The notes: a model not told the origin generated them from the letters alone. A stretch of DNA of 64,000 nucleotides from Woeseiaceae bacterium (GCA_021773055.1 JAJFKV010000039.1:1-64000), one strand, 5' to 3'. Shown: positions 1-8,791, counted from the stretch's first letter. A program made the numbers and translations.

Positions 1-2123
1 GCATCAGACTTCATAATATGGCTATGAATCTCCGCTGGCGCCTCGCTCATCCGAATCATCGGGTAGGAATCAAAGTTGCCTTCGATTACAGCGCCATCTT
101 TTACCGTAAGCTCTCCGTGTAAGGCGAGGCTCATGCCAAAGATCCCGGCGCCTTCAAGTTGGGAGTGAACCCGGTCCGGGTTAACGACGATACCCGCATC
201 AATCGCCATCCAGAGTTCATGAACAATAAGTTTGCCTCGCGCATCGACACTGACTTCTGCGACCGCAGCTACGTAGGAAAGAAACGATCGATGCGCGGCG
301 ATACCAAGCCCGTGACCTTCAGGCAGATCGCGTCCCCAGCCCGCCATGTCCGCGGCTTTTTGGGCGACCGCATTCAGTCGCCCTGTATCCACAGGATGGT
401 TGGCGAGGTCCTGTCCGTAGTTTGAATACTGGGCTTCGTCATTCAACGGATCGATCTTGCGGGCCGGTCCGATCATTTCCAGTAGATGCTCTTTTGGGTC
501 CTTTCCTTTAATGTGCGCCAGCTCGTCGACGAAGCTACAGGCGCCAAAGGCGTGAAACACATTGCATACTGACCGTAGCCAGCCAATGCGAAGATGCGCT
601 TTGGCATCACAGGCTTCGATCCGCATGTTTGGCACGTTCCACGAATTATCGAGTACGCCGAGGCTGAGCTCGCCGTCGCTCGGGCCAGTGATTCCCGGCG
701 CGAAAGTTGAGGAGATCGATGGGAAACTGGTGCGCTGTAGCCAGGTCTCGGTATTCCCGTCTACGTCCATGCCCGCACGAAAATACTGGGCGCTGACGGA
801 ATGAAAGTAACCGTGTCGGATGTCGTCTTCACGTGACCAGGCAACCTTGACCGGCCGACCCGTCTCGCGCGCGAGCCAGGCCGCTTCCGCAATAAAGTCA
901 GGTTTCGATTTACGACCGAAGCCGCCACCGAGCATCGTGACGTTCATGGTCACCTGCTCTTTGTCGATGCCCAGCGTTCCTGCAACGGTATCACGCGCTG
1001 TCTGCGGGTCCTGCGTACACGCCCAAACCTCGCAGCTGCCGTCCTCTTTGACTATCGCGGTTGCGGCGGGCGGCTCCATCGGTGCCTGCGCGAGATACGG
1101 CGCGTAGTAAACCGCCTCATGTTGGCTGTGCACCTCGGCATCGGCATCGCCTCGCGTCAGCACCGCCTTTCCGGGTGCAGATGCCGATGCGATGAGGTCT
1201 TCCTTGTACGCATTGCTTTCGTGCACCGCATTTGCGCCACGGTCCCACTTTATTTCGAGCGCGCTACGACCCTTGTCTGAGGACCAGGTATTGCTGGCTA
1301 GTACGGCGATACCGCCTTGAATATTAAAAAGTGGCGGCGACGTTGGCTCAGGCATCCTGATGACGTCCACGACTCCTGCGACCGCTCGTGCAGCCGCGTC
1401 GTTAAACGATGTCACGGTACCGCCGACTGCGGGGCAACGCTCGATAGACGCATAAAGCATATTCGGCAACACGGTGTCAGTTCCGTACATGGCGCGACCC
1501 GTTGTGAAAGCCATGCCATCAATCGTGTCCATCGGCTTGCCGATATAGCGGTAGTCCTCCCGAGCTTTGAACGTAGCGCTTTCCGGTTGCGGCATACCAT
1601 CAGCCGTCTCGACGAGTTCGCCATATCCAGCGGACTTGCCGCTGCCTTCGTGGTGTACTGCGTGCTCGCGCGCCACACACTCGTCTGCCGGGACGCCCCA
1701 CATTTTTGCGGCTGCCGCGATCATCATGTCTCGTGCAGTCGCGCCGGCGTTTCTCAACAAGTCGAAGTGTTTACGAATGCTCGTGGAACCATCAGTGTTC
1801 TGGTCTCCATATTTCTCGTGACCGACGGCCTGGATAATCTCGATCTTGTCCCAGTCGGCCTCCAGCTCGTCGGCAATAACCTGCGGCAGTGAGGTGCGAA
1901 TGCCCTGGCCCATCTCGGACCGGTGACAATAGATCTCGACGATGCCGTCGTTGCGAATATTGACGTAGACGTTCGGCGCTACCGACGCGGTCGCGAGCGG
2001 ACCGACAGTCACTGCGTCGGGCTGGCATGCGCCGGCAAACGTCAAAGCGAATACGAGGCCTCCACCGGCCTGGCCTGTACGCTTCATGAATTCTCTGCGA
2101 CTGATCTTCCGGAGTTCGCTCAT
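1..2123 (-). CDS. Molybdopterin-binding subunit of IorB/xanthine-dehydrogenase-type hydroxylase (partial, C-terminus off left edge)
   Basis: Catalytic molybdenum-cofactor subunit of an aldehyde or N-heterocycle hydroxylase resembling isoquinoline 1-oxidoreductase beta, expected in the periplasm. About 707 residues are inside the window. The family usually runs to about 740, so the last few dozen residues, with the usual active-site glutamate loop, are missing. Residues 8-17 ([10 protein letters not shown]) are a twin-arginine signal, followed by a hydrophobic stretch ending TFAGAC, so a Tat-exported lipoprotein is possible. A GGGFGRK cofactor loop is encoded near 907-930. The start overlaps the small-subunit stop by ATGA, so the two are coupled. 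No FAD subunit is adjacent, which fits the two-subunit Ior type rather than xanthine dehydrogenase. The substrate cannot be read from sequence. Confidence 0.88.
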   Translation of the reverse strand, partial: MSELRKISRREFMKRTGQAGGGLVFALTFAGACQPDAVTVGPLATASVAPNVYVNIRNDGIVEIYCHRSEMGQGIRTSLPQVIADELEADWDKIEIIQAVGHEKYGDQNTDGSTSIRKHFDLLRNAGATARDMMIAAAAKMWGVPADECVAREHAVHHEGSGKSAGYGELVETADGMPQPESATFKAREDYRYIGKPMDTIDGMAFTTGRAMYGTDTVLPNMLYASIERCPAVGGTVTSFNDAAARAVAGVVDVIRMPEPTSPPLFNIQGGIAVLASNTWSSDKGRSALEIKWDRGANAVHESNAYKEDLIASASAPGKAVLTRGDADAEVHSQHEAVYYAPYLAQAPMEPPAATAIVKEDGSCEVWACTQDPQTARDTVAGTLGIDKEQVTMNVTMLGGGFGRKSKPDFIAEAAWLARETGRPVKVAWSREDDIRHGYFHSVSAQYFRAGMDVDGNTETWLQRTSFPSISSTFAPGITGPSDGELSLGVLDNSWNVPNMRIEACDAKAHLRIGWLRSVCNVFHAFGACSFVDELAHIKGKDPKEHLLEMIGPARKIDPLNDEAQYSNYGQDLANHPVDTGRLNAVAQKAADMAGWGRDLPEGHGLGIAAHRSFLSYVAAVAEVSVDARGKLIVHELWMAIDAGIVVNPDRVHSQLEGAGIFGMSLALHGELTVKDGAVIEGNFDSYPMIRMSEAPAEIHSHIMKSD

Positions 2124-2578
2124 GACTTGTCTCCCGCGGCGCGGTGTATCGCCTTGCGAATTCTCGTGTAGGTGCCACATCGACAGATGTTGCCGCTCAT
2201 TGCCTCGTCGATATCGGCGTCGGTGGGATTAGGAATGCGTTCCAGGAGTCCGACCGCTGTCATTATCTGGCCAGACTGGCAGTAGCCGCACTGGGCGACA
2301 TTCAACTCGCGCCATGCAACCTGCACCGGATGGTTGCCGTCTTTGTCTATGCCCTCGATCGTTGTAACTTTTGCGCCGTCGGCCGCCGATGCCGGAAGCA
2401 CACAAGAGCGCACCGGCTGCCCATTGATGTGGACGGTACAGCTTCCACAAAGCGCTTTTCCGCAACCGTACTTGGTGCCGGTCAACCCTGCGATATCACG
2501 GATTGCCCACAAGAGTGGAATGGCAGGATCCACATCCAGACTCACACTCTCGCCGTTAAGTTCGAAATCGATTGCCAT
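2120..2578 (-). CDS. [2Fe-2S] small subunit of molybdenum hydroxylase (IorA-like)
   Basis: Iron-sulfur electron-transfer subunit of 152 residues that partners the large subunit downstream. The N-terminal plant-type [2Fe-2S] domain has the cysteine pattern in [19 protein letters not shown] plus a later Cys. The C-terminal helical domain carries CGYC and CRC, giving the second cluster of this family. The start is placed at 2578 (MAIDFELNG) because the family begins directly with this beta strand and a GGAT-containing ribosome site lies just upstream; a frame open to 2671 adds 31 residues without family character. This is the first gene of the pair; the stretch upstream of it contains an IS-end relic. 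Confidence 0.9.
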   Translation of the reverse strand: MAIDFELNGESVSLDVDPAIPLLWAIRDIAGLTGTKYGCGKALCGSCTVHINGQPVRSCVLPASAADGAKVTTIEGIDKDGNHPVQVAWRELNVAQCGYCQSGQIMTAVGLLERIPNPTDADIDEAMSGNICRCGTYTRIRKAIHRAAGDKS

Positions 2579-2901
2579 TGCAACATCCTGCAGTTTTGGT
2601 GGACTCAGGATATTAGCGCAGTCAAACGTCCATATGGGTCGAATTTCTTCGGGGGGGCGATAAGTTAACAACTATGGATTCCACCTGAGCCATCGGTGCC
2701 TATTAATCCATCGGTCAGGATCGGATCGTTTCAAGCGATAAATGCGATGCGTGAGTTTTGCGTCAATGAGCTGTGCACAGTCCTGCGTTGTACTGCAAAT
2801 TGAGCAACGGACGCTCCGGTCACATGGTTTACACCTTATACCGGAGACATAGTTAACACTTTCTCCGGTGCGAAATCGCCGCTGAGCCAAGTTCTATATA
2901 T
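2579..2901. other. Intergenic stretch with IS481-type end relic, no gene supported
   Basis: About 320 bases between the hydroxylase pair and the TRAP permease gene. A 72-codon minus-strand frame (2672-2890) crosses the IS-end relic, has no recognisable domain and no good ribosome site, and is not called. The segment must hold the promoter of the hydroxylase operon and the end of the TRAP transcript, but no clear hairpin with a T-run was seen. Confidence 0.6.
2815..2859 (-). mobile_element. IS481-type terminal repeat relic (two tandem copies)
   Basis: On the minus strand, GTGTTAACTATGTCTCCGGT (2840-2859) is followed after 5 bases by the variant GTGTAAACCATGTGACCGGA (2815-2834). The first copy is identical over 20 bases to 8812-8831, which abuts the remains of an IS481-family transposase. 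Tandem related motifs at an element end are a feature I associate with IS481-group ends (recollection). No transposase remnant was recognised next to this copy, so it is a solitary end left after decay or deletion. Confidence 0.6.
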
Positions 2902-4197
2902 CTAGTGTGTTGAAAAACCGAACCACTGCGGGAAAAGCACGAGAATGCCCAGCACGATCATCTGCAGGACGATAAAGGGCGCGACGCCATAATAGATATC
3001 CGTTGTGCGAACCTCGGCTGGCGCAACACCTTTCAGATAAAAAAGGCTGAAGCCGAATGGCGGAGTCAGAAAAGATGTCTGCAGGTTCATCGCGACCAGG
3101 ATGGCATACCAGATCGGGTCGATGCCCAGACTGGCAGCGATGGGAACCAGGATCGGGACGACAATGTAGGAAATCTCGACGAAGTCGATAAAAAAGCCCA
3201 GCGCCATGATGACCAGCATGGACAGGATCAGGAACCCCCACTCCTCGCCCGGCAGACTCAGCATGAATTCCTCGACGACCCAGTCGCCGCCCGTGTAAGT
3301 GAAGACCATCGAAAACGCGGTCGCGCCGATAAGGATTGCGAAGACCATCGCCGTGATCTTGACGGTCTGAAGCGAACTCTCCCAGACCATGCGAATCGAG
3401 AACCGGCCGTACAATGCCGCGAGGATGATTGCGCCAACGCCGCCGACCGACGACGACTCCGTCGGTGTTGCCACGCCGGTCAGGATCGAGCCGAGCACTA
3501 GAATGATCAGCACGAGCGGCGGGACGACCGCCTTCAATGCCTGGAAAACCTGTTGCTGTTTTGAGCCCGTCATCTGCTCGAGTTCTATCGGCGGCGCCAG
3601 CTCTTCGTTCATAAGCGTCACGATGACGATGTAGCCGACGTAAAAAACGACGAGGGTCAGGCCCGGCCAAAGTGCTGCCTTGAACAGATCGCCGACCGGC
3701 TCCTGGAACACATCACCGAGGATTATGAGAATGATGGACGGCGGGATGATTTGACCAAGGGTGCCTGCCGCACAGATGGTCCCGGTGGCCAGTCGCTTGT
3801 CGTAGCGATACTTGAGCATGACCGGCAGGGAGATGACTCCCATTGCCACCACGCTGGCACCGACAACGCCGGTGGATGCCGCCAACAAGGCGCCTACCAG
3901 GATTGTCGAAATAGCTATGCCGCCACGAATCTTGCCGAACAGGAAACCCATTGACTCGAGCAGGCGCTCGGCCAGGTGGGACTTCTGCAGCACGATGCCC
4001 ATGAAAATGAACAGCGGAATGGCCATCAGGATCGTGTTATTCATGATCGACCAGATGCGGTGCGGCATCAGCGAGAAGATCTCCGGTCCCTCGGCCAGCA
4101 GGCCGAAGAAGACCGCGACCCCGCCAAAAGTAAACGCTACCGGAAAGCCGACGAGCAACAACAACAGGGCAACGGCGAACATGATCAGCCCGATCAT
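2902..4197 (-). CDS. TRAP transporter large permease (DctM family)
   Basis: Large membrane subunit of a tripartite ATP-independent periplasmic transporter, 431 residues and about a dozen hydrophobic segments, the normal DctM size. It moves the substrate across the inner membrane using an ion gradient. Family-typical features are the N-terminal LLLLVGFPVAFTFGG segment and the LGQIIPPSIILIILGD region. The start codon overlaps the stop of the small permease by ATGA (4194-4197). It is the last gene of the binding protein - small permease - large permease operon on the minus strand. Confidence 0.93.
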   Translation of the reverse strand: MIGLIMFAVALLLLLVGFPVAFTFGGVAVFFGLLAEGPEIFSLMPHRIWSIMNNTILMAIPLFIFMGIVLQKSHLAERLLESMGFLFGKIRGGIAISTILVGALLAASTGVVGASVVAMGVISLPVMLKYRYDKRLATGTICAAGTLGQIIPPSIILIILGDVFQEPVGDLFKAALWPGLTLVVFYVGYIVIVTLMNEELAPPIELEQMTGSKQQQVFQALKAVVPPLVLIILVLGSILTGVATPTESSSVGGVGAIILAALYGRFSIRMVWESSLQTVKITAMVFAILIGATAFSMVFTYTGGDWVVEEFMLSLPGEEWGFLILSMLVIMALGFFIDFVEISYIVVPILVPIAASLGIDPIWYAILVAMNLQTSFLTPPFGFSLFYLKGVAPAEVRTTDIYYGVAPFIVLQMIVLGILVLFPQWFGFSTH

Positions 4198-4730
4198 AAT
4201 TTGATCTCGGGGCGACGTTCGGGCGGATCCTCGATGCCCAGGAGAATGCGGATATTGCGAATGACGAACCCGGCCGCAGAGACAATCAGGAAGACGAAGG
4301 AAGCCGGGATCACCAGCTTGATCAGCCAGCGATAAGGCAGACCGCCCGGATCGCCGCTGATCTCACCCGAACTGAATGCTTCGTTCACATACCAGATGGA
4401 GCCCTCGACGATCAGCACGCTCAGCGGGAGCAATAACAAGGCGGTGCCACCAATGTTGATAATGGCTTGCCAGCGGGGCGATAGACGATCGTAGATGACG
4501 TCAACGCGCACGTGGCCGTCTTCCTTCAGCGCGTAAGCGATGCCGAACAGGAAGACCATCGCGAACAGGTGCCACTCCATCTCCTGCATGGCAATCGAAC
4601 CGCTGCTGAAGAAATAACGCATGATCGCGTCATAGAAGACGTTGATCAGCATAAGCAGATTGAGAATGCCGGCGACCCACCCCATCAGGTCCGAGAAGCG
4701 ATCGAAGATTTTCTCCAGCCTCAGGAGCAT
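4194..4730 (-). CDS. TRAP transporter small permease (DctQ family)
   Basis: Small membrane subunit of 178 residues with four predicted membrane segments (about 14-36, 50-68, 90-112 and 136-160) and the acidic motif QEMEWHLFAMVFLFGIAYAL, typical of DctQ. It bridges the binding protein and the large permease. The charged tail (EDPPERRPEIKL) runs into the overlapping large-permease start. A perfect hairpin lies in the 59-base gap between this gene and the binding-protein gene upstream. Confidence 0.92.
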   Translation of the reverse strand: MLLRLEKIFDRFSDLMGWVAGILNLLMLINVFYDAIMRYFFSSGSIAMQEMEWHLFAMVFLFGIAYALKEDGHVRVDVIYDRLSPRWQAIINIGGTALLLLPLSVLIVEGSIWYVNEAFSSGEISGDPGGLPYRWLIKLVIPASFVFLIVSAAGFVIRNIRILLGIEDPPERRPEIKL

Positions 4731-4757
4731 AGAGACGCCTTTAGATTACGAGCGGAA

Positions 4758-4779
4758 ACTCCCGGCCGAAGCCGGGAGT
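4758..4779 (-). promoter_or_regulatory. Intra-operon hairpin with UUCG tetraloop
   Basis: Perfect 9-bp stem ACTCCCGGC / GCCGGGAGT. On the minus-strand transcript the loop is TTCG closed by C-G, the very stable cUUCGg type. Only two T residues follow before GC-rich sequence, so it lacks a terminator U-run. It lies 10 bases past the binding-protein stop and 27 bases before the small-permease start. Inferred role: stabilising the 3' end of the upstream message or partial termination, so that more binding protein than permease is made. Confidence 0.7.
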
Positions 4780-4789
4780 CCGGACGGGA

Positions 4790-5908
4790 CTATTCGAGGT
4801 TGTCCTTGAGATAAGCGTAGTCAGATATCTCTGTCCACTTGCGCGCCATCTTCATGTAGGTCACTTGCGAATCGAGGATTTCCTTGAAGGCCGGATCGCT
4901 GGCTGCGCTTTCTGCCAGCAGTTCCTGGTTGGCCTGCTTCATTGCTGCAATGATCTCAGGCGAGAAGGTGCGGATTTTGACTTCCGGATATTCCTCTTCG
5001 ATCGACGCCCAGTTGATTGCGCTGTCGTGGTAGGAGCGGGCGTACATATCGTAGGCCGAATACTGCATGGCAGTAGTCAGGATTTTCTGCAGATGCGCCG
5101 GCAGGGCATCGAACGCTTCCTTGTTGACCATGAACTGCAGTTCCGTCGCCGGCTCGTGCCAGCCAGTGTAGTAATAGGGTGCGATTTTCTGGAAGCCCAT
5201 GTTGAGGTCGAGGGAGGGTCCCACCCATTCCAACGCATCGATGGTGCCGCGCTCGAGCGCCGTATACAGTTCGCCGGGGGCGATGTTCGTCACGACAACG
5301 CCCAGTTTGGCAAGAATCTCCCCGGCAAAGCCCGGGATGCGCATTTTGAGGCCGTCAAAGTCGTCGAGCGTATTGATCTCCTTGCGGAACCAACCGCCCA
5401 TCTGGTTACCGGTATTGCCACCGGGAAAAGAATAGACGCCATGTTTGTCGTAGACCTTTTGCATCAACTCCATGCCGCCGCCGTAATAGAACCACGCGTA
5501 CTGTTCCGGTGCGATCATGCCGAAGGGCATGGTAGAGAAGAACATGGTGTTGGGGTCCTTGCCCTTCCAGTAATAAGAGGCAGAGTGACCCATTTCATAC
5601 TGGCCGGCCTTAACCATATCGAGGATACCAAGCGCTGCTTTATGTTTATTGGCCGAGTCGATGCGAATCTCCAATTCGCCGTCGGACATCTCCTTGACCA
5701 GGTCGGCCATATTGATGACCGCGTCGCCAAAGATCGGGAATCCCGTTCCCCATGTCTGAGCCAGTTTCCAGACAATGGCCTGCTTCTCTACTTTGGCTGT
5801 CTCTTGGGTTGCCGCCTGTTGTTTTTCCCCGCAAGCCGCCAGAGCCAGCAACGAGACGAGCACCCCCAGACCGGTAAGTTGTTTCGTAGTGTGCATCGGC
5901 TGTTTCAT
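4790..5908 (-). CDS. TRAP substrate-binding lipoprotein, 2-oxo-acid-binding (TakP-like) subtype
   Basis: Periplasmic receptor of the TRAP system, 372 residues. The signal peptide ends with lipobox LAAC (Cys about 26), so it is membrane-anchored rather than freely soluble. The segments ASYYWKGKDP, GGWFRKEINTLDDFDGLKMR, ERGTIDALEWVGP and YYTGWHEP follow the TakP/mannitol-chloroaromatic branch, whose known members bind 2-oxo acids such as pyruvate. The start at 5908 is preceded by AAGGAA; a second Met four codons later is less well placed. First gene of the TRAP operon. The ligand is inferred only from the subtype. Confidence 0.88.
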   Translation of the reverse strand: MKQPMHTTKQLTGLGVLVSLLALAACGEKQQAATQETAKVEKQAIVWKLAQTWGTGFPIFGDAVINMADLVKEMSDGELEIRIDSANKHKAALGILDMVKAGQYEMGHSASYYWKGKDPNTMFFSTMPFGMIAPEQYAWFYYGGGMELMQKVYDKHGVYSFPGGNTGNQMGGWFRKEINTLDDFDGLKMRIPGFAGEILAKLGVVVTNIAPGELYTALERGTIDALEWVGPSLDLNMGFQKIAPYYYTGWHEPATELQFMVNKEAFDALPAHLQKILTTAMQYSAYDMYARSYHDSAINWASIEEEYPEVKIRTFSPEIIAAMKQANQELLAESAASDPAFKEILDSQVTYMKMARKWTEISDYAYLKDNLE

Positions 5909-6034
5909 TGTTCTATTCCTTATCTGACAGAAGGAGATGGAATTCTAGCGCGTTCGTGAAGGGAATTGGTCGCTGGCGGATGCCTGGGTACAATCCTGGA
6001 CCTGACTTCCCGTATTCGCATCTGGAGGAGTGAC

Positions 6035-6421
6035 GTGAGAAAAGTCGGTTACAAGGGCCTCGTTGAAGCGGCCGAGGAACGAATACGAATCATTTCGGCC
6101 ACCGAAGCCATCGGCAAGCTGTCCGAGGACGACGTGGTCTTTGTCGACCTGCGTGACGTCAGGGAGCTGAAACGTGAAGGCGGGATACCCGGTGCGTTCC
6201 ACTGCCCGCGCGGCTTGCTTGAGTTCTGGATCGATCCGGAGAGCCCCTACCACGATGCTGTGTTTGCCGAGCCGAAAGAGTTCGTTTTCTTTTGCAACCT
6301 GGGATGGCGGTCTGCACTCGCGGCGGACATAGCTCAGCAGATGGGGTTGAATACCTGTCACATCGACGGGGGTTTCGAGGCCTGGAAGACAGCGGGTGGA
6401 GAGGTTCGGACAGGACGCTAA
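6035..6421 (+). CDS. Single-domain rhodanese-like protein
   Basis: Small cytoplasmic rhodanese of 128 residues, a probable persulfide carrier or sulfurtransferase. The active-site loop is CNLGWR (Cys87, CX4R), and DLRDVRELKREG is the usual upstream motif. GTG at 6035 is chosen because GGAGGAG ends 4 bases before it; the frame stays open 23 codons further upstream without a ribosome site. It stands alone, divergent from the TRAP binding-protein gene, so a shared regulatory region of about 125 bases lies at 5909-6034. Confidence 0.87.
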   Translation: MRKVGYKGLVEAAEERIRIISATEAIGKLSEDDVVFVDLRDVRELKREGGIPGAFHCPRGLLEFWIDPESPYHDAVFAEPKEFVFFCNLGWRSALAADIAQQMGLNTCHIDGGFEAWKTAGGEVRTGR

Positions 6422-6778
6422 CGGGACGACGGAAGCCCCGGTAACCGATGTGTCCAGCAGGGATTTGCGAGACCTCAACCGAATTGTACGGAGTTCTTCT
6501 TAGCGAGGTGTTCAACCGAGGAGCGCAGCGACGACAGGTGCTTGCGCCCATTCCGCCGTGCACGGAGAATCCCGGTGCCAGTCGATTGGCACGCCGATTC
6601 TACGAACACGGCCACCATTCCCAGTCTGTACGTCAAATTGACTCTGATCTGCATCGATTGCTAAAAATCATCCCACGCACCTATTTTGAGCAGTTTCACG
6701 ATGAATATTTCGTCTTAGCTGACGCCAGACAACCCCCGTTTATGCCAGTATCCGTGTACTTTCTGATTCAGGGTATAT
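6422..6778 (+). other. Intergenic stretch, no supported gene
   Basis: About 360 bases between the rhodanese stop and a decayed gene start. A plus-strand frame at 6448-6801 (117 codons) has no family resemblance, no ribosome site and poor composition, so it is not called. No clear terminator hairpin was found. The sequence probably held the promoter of the gene whose remains begin at 6779. Confidence 0.5.
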
Positions 6779-6919
6779 ATGTCGCTAATTCAAGAGCATA
6801 AACGCCGCAACTTTATCCGCGTAGCCGTGCTTAATTCAGTGGCCGCGTGACTGCTGTTGCAGCTAGCCGATGTGCTGTCCTCACTGCTTCCAGTGCCCGG
6901 ATCGGCGGGCTGGTACTGA
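6779..6919 (+). pseudogene. Decayed N-terminus of a membrane-anchored TolB/TPR-type protein
   Basis: ATG at 6779 reads MSLIQEHKRRNFIRVAVLNS, then VAA, an in-frame TGA at 6848-6850, then LLLQLADVLSSLLPVPGSAG and a second stop at 6917-6919. This closely matches the start of a widespread proteobacterial family of TolB-like/TPR proteins that begin M-S-L-x-x-E-L-K-R-R-N-V-F-R-V and continue with A-A-W-L-L-L-Q. The first stop falls exactly where that family has Trp (TGG to TGA). Nothing of the rest survives; the zinc-ribbon gene begins 30 bases later. Pattern memory, not an alignment, supports the match. Confidence 0.6.
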
Positions 6920-6949
6920 CAACCTAACAGTACCTTCGGAGATTTTTGA

Positions 6950-7318
6950 ATGATTTGCCCTAAATGCAAAACCGACATGGAGCCCATAGAGTTTGAAGGT
7001 GTCGAAGTGGATCGCTGCAAGAATTGCAAAGGGATTTGGTTCGATGTCGGCGAAGAGGGTTGGCTGTTCGGCGCGGATGCGGCAAAAGCGATTGATACTG
7101 GTGACCCCTCAATAGGCAGGGAAACAAATGAGATCGATAACTACCGTTGCCCTCGGTGCGACGGCGGCATGCTGCGCAGGGTCGATCCAAAGCAGTCGCA
7201 GATCCGCTACGAGGAATGCACGTCTTGCAAAGGCTCATTCTTCGACGCGGGGGAGTTCACCGATTTGTTAAAGGACTCTATTGCCGGTCTTTCGAAAACA
7301 AGAAAAAAATCTAAATGA
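6950..7318 (+). CDS. TFIIB-type zinc-ribbon protein (zf-TFIIB, two ribbons)
   Basis: Protein of 122 residues with two zinc ribbons: CPKC ... CKNC (about residues 3-25), each followed by a G-I-W-F-D type segment, and CPRC ... CTSC (about 70-93). This matches the bacterial zf-TFIIB domain of unknown biochemical role, whose four Cys bind zinc. CGGAG lies 9 bases before the ATG. Its stop overlaps the start of the next gene by ATGA, so the two are co-translated and may act together, for example in envelope protein handling. Confidence 0.82.
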   Translation: MICPKCKTDMEPIEFEGVEVDRCKNCKGIWFDVGEEGWLFGADAAKAIDTGDPSIGRETNEIDNYRCPRCDGGMLRRVDPKQSQIRYEECTSCKGSFFDAGEFTDLLKDSIAGLSKTRKKSK

Positions 7319-8103
7319 AAAAGGTACTTAGAAAGACGTTAATCATCCTTCTTGCGGGCGCATTGGTGTTGCTAATTTTCGTCTCCCTGCGTGAGCCATC
7401 TTTAAGCCGTACATGGGACGAAGATGTCAGCATCCTTGCGGGCGTCGAGGTATCGAATGACGCGGTCGTGACGCTCACACAGATTCGTGACTGGAGCTAT
7501 GCGATCAGTTCGATCTCGTCCAAGAAATACTTCGATGCCTCGTTCGATCCAAAGGACATCGTTGCGATGTGGATGTACGAGCAACAGCTCGACCCTTCCG
7601 GGCTGATAGCACACACCTTTCTTGTCTTTGAATTCGATGAGGGCTATGAGCGCGGACGCTACCTGGGCTTGTCGGTCGAAACCCGGCGCGAACAGGGAGA
7701 GGAGTACTCGATTATTGGTGGAGCATTCCGCTCCTTTGAAATAACGCACATCTGGGCAACGGAGATCGACCTCGTCACGCGGCGGGTACAGTACCTGGAC
7801 TATCCCCTTAGTCGCTACCGGCTTGAAATACCAGCGGAGTATCGTTCCCGAATTTTCTTGAAATTCGCGAATGAGACCCAGAGCCTCGCGTCTGTGCCGC
7901 GTTGGTATAACACCGTCAGCAACAACTGTACGAGTTCTCTTATCAAGTATGTGAATGAGAGTGAACCGGGCGCTATCCCGTTCCATTATAGTTATGCACT
8001 CACCGGGAAGGTTGACGAATACCTTGAGCAACTCGGATACAAGGCGTCTGATTACTCACTACCTATCACCCGGGATTTTCTTAAGTCGCATGAGCTCAGG
8101 TAA
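7315..8103 (+). CDS. Lnb N-terminal periplasmic domain (DUF4105) protein
   Basis: Membrane-anchored periplasmic protein of 262 residues with one N-terminal membrane segment (about 8-26). It carries the DUF4105 hallmarks: HTFLVFEF with His100, VETRREQGEEYS, and YNTVSNNCTSS with Cys205, a His/Cys pair that looks catalytic. The family includes Lnb, a lipoprotein N-acylating enzyme, but this protein has only the periplasmic domain and no C-terminal membrane bundle. Its substrate is unknown. It overlaps the zinc-ribbon gene by 4 bases and the opposing methyltransferase-like gene by 8 bases. Confidence 0.82.
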   Translation: MKKVLRKTLIILLAGALVLLIFVSLREPSLSRTWDEDVSILAGVEVSNDAVVTLTQIRDWSYAISSISSKKYFDASFDPKDIVAMWMYEQQLDPSGLIAHTFLVFEFDEGYERGRYLGLSVETRREQGEEYSIIGGAFRSFEITHIWATEIDLVTRRVQYLDYPLSRYRLEIPAEYRSRIFLKFANETQSLASVPRWYNTVSNNCTSSLIKYVNESEPGAIPFHYSYALTGKVDEYLEQLGYKASDYSLPITRDFLKSHELR

Positions 8104-8791
8104 CCGGGGCTAAAGCGCGAAAGGTGCCGATCCAAATGTGATGGCGTGGTCCCTTGCCGGCGCGATGCGGCCGCACCACGTGCTCGCGCACATCGAAGCC
8201 GGCTTGCCGAAGCCGTTTGCTGAACACGCGATCCGGGCTCGAAGACCAGACCGCCAGCACGCCGCGCGAGCGCAGTGCAGCGCGAGTGGCCCGCAGTCCA
8301 GCGGAGCTGTATAGCCAGTCATTTTCCCGGCGGACCAGTGCTTCGGGTCCGTTGTCCACGTCCATCAGGATAGCGTCGAAACCAGCGGGCTCTTGCCGAA
8401 TTATGTCGGCAACATCACCGACGATTACGTGGCTGCGCTTGTCAGTCAGCGGATCGCCGGCCGGCGCGCCGATCAGCGTGCGATTCCACGTCACCACTTC
8501 CGGCACGAGCTCAGAGACGACGACCTCGGCATCAGGGCCGACCGCCTTCAGGGCCGCTGCCAAAGTAAATCCCATCCCAAGCCCACCGATCAGCAGCCGC
8601 GGTTTCGTGTTGTCACCGAGCTTTTCGCACGCGAGGTTTGCGAGGGCCTTCTCAGAGCCGTGCACACGGCTGTTCATCAGATCGCCCCGGCCGGGAATCT
8701 TGATCGAGAAAAGGTCGCCGGATTGGTACAGCTGCATCTCCTTGTCAGTGTCAGGAATCAACGCGGTGCCAAGTAGGATGCGGGGAATCAT
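8096..8791 (-). CDS. Spermidine-synthase-like SAM-binding protein
   Basis: Rossmann-fold protein of 231 residues in the polyamine-synthase/methyltransferase group. RLLIGGLGMGFTLAAAL is the cofactor loop, VVSELVPEVVTW the acidic strand-2 end, and DAILMDVDNGPEALV the catalytic strand, where canonical spermidine synthases have a D-x-x-D-P-x-G-x-A. It lacks the N-terminal beta hairpin of true polyamine synthases, so the acceptor is uncertain. The ATG lies only 20 bases from an IS481-type end, and the only purine-rich sequence before it (TCAGGACC) borders that end. Convergent with the DUF4105 gene. Confidence 0.75.
   Translation of the reverse strand: MIPRILLGTALIPDTDKEMQLYQSGDLFSIKIPGRGDLMNSRVHGSEKALANLACEKLGDNTKPRLLIGGLGMGFTLAAALKAVGPDAEVVVSELVPEVVTWNRTLIGAPAGDPLTDKRSHVIVGDVADIIRQEPAGFDAILMDVDNGPEALVRRENDWLYSSAGLRATRAALRSRGVLAVWSSSPDRVFSKRLRQAGFDVREHVVRPHRAGKGPRHHIWIGTFRALAPVT

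Noticed and set aside
2672-2890. 72-codon minus-strand frame crossing the IS-end relic
   Set aside because: No domain, no ribosome site, and most of it is terminal-repeat sequence of a decayed IS.
4865-5959. 364-codon plus-strand frame opposite the TRAP binding-protein gene
   Set aside because: Antisense shadow of a clear TakP-like gene; composition follows the complementary codons and no family features are present.
6448-6801. 117-codon plus-strand frame in the gap after the rhodanese gene
   Set aside because: No ribosome site, no recognisable motif, and it overlaps the start of the better-supported gene relic at 6779.
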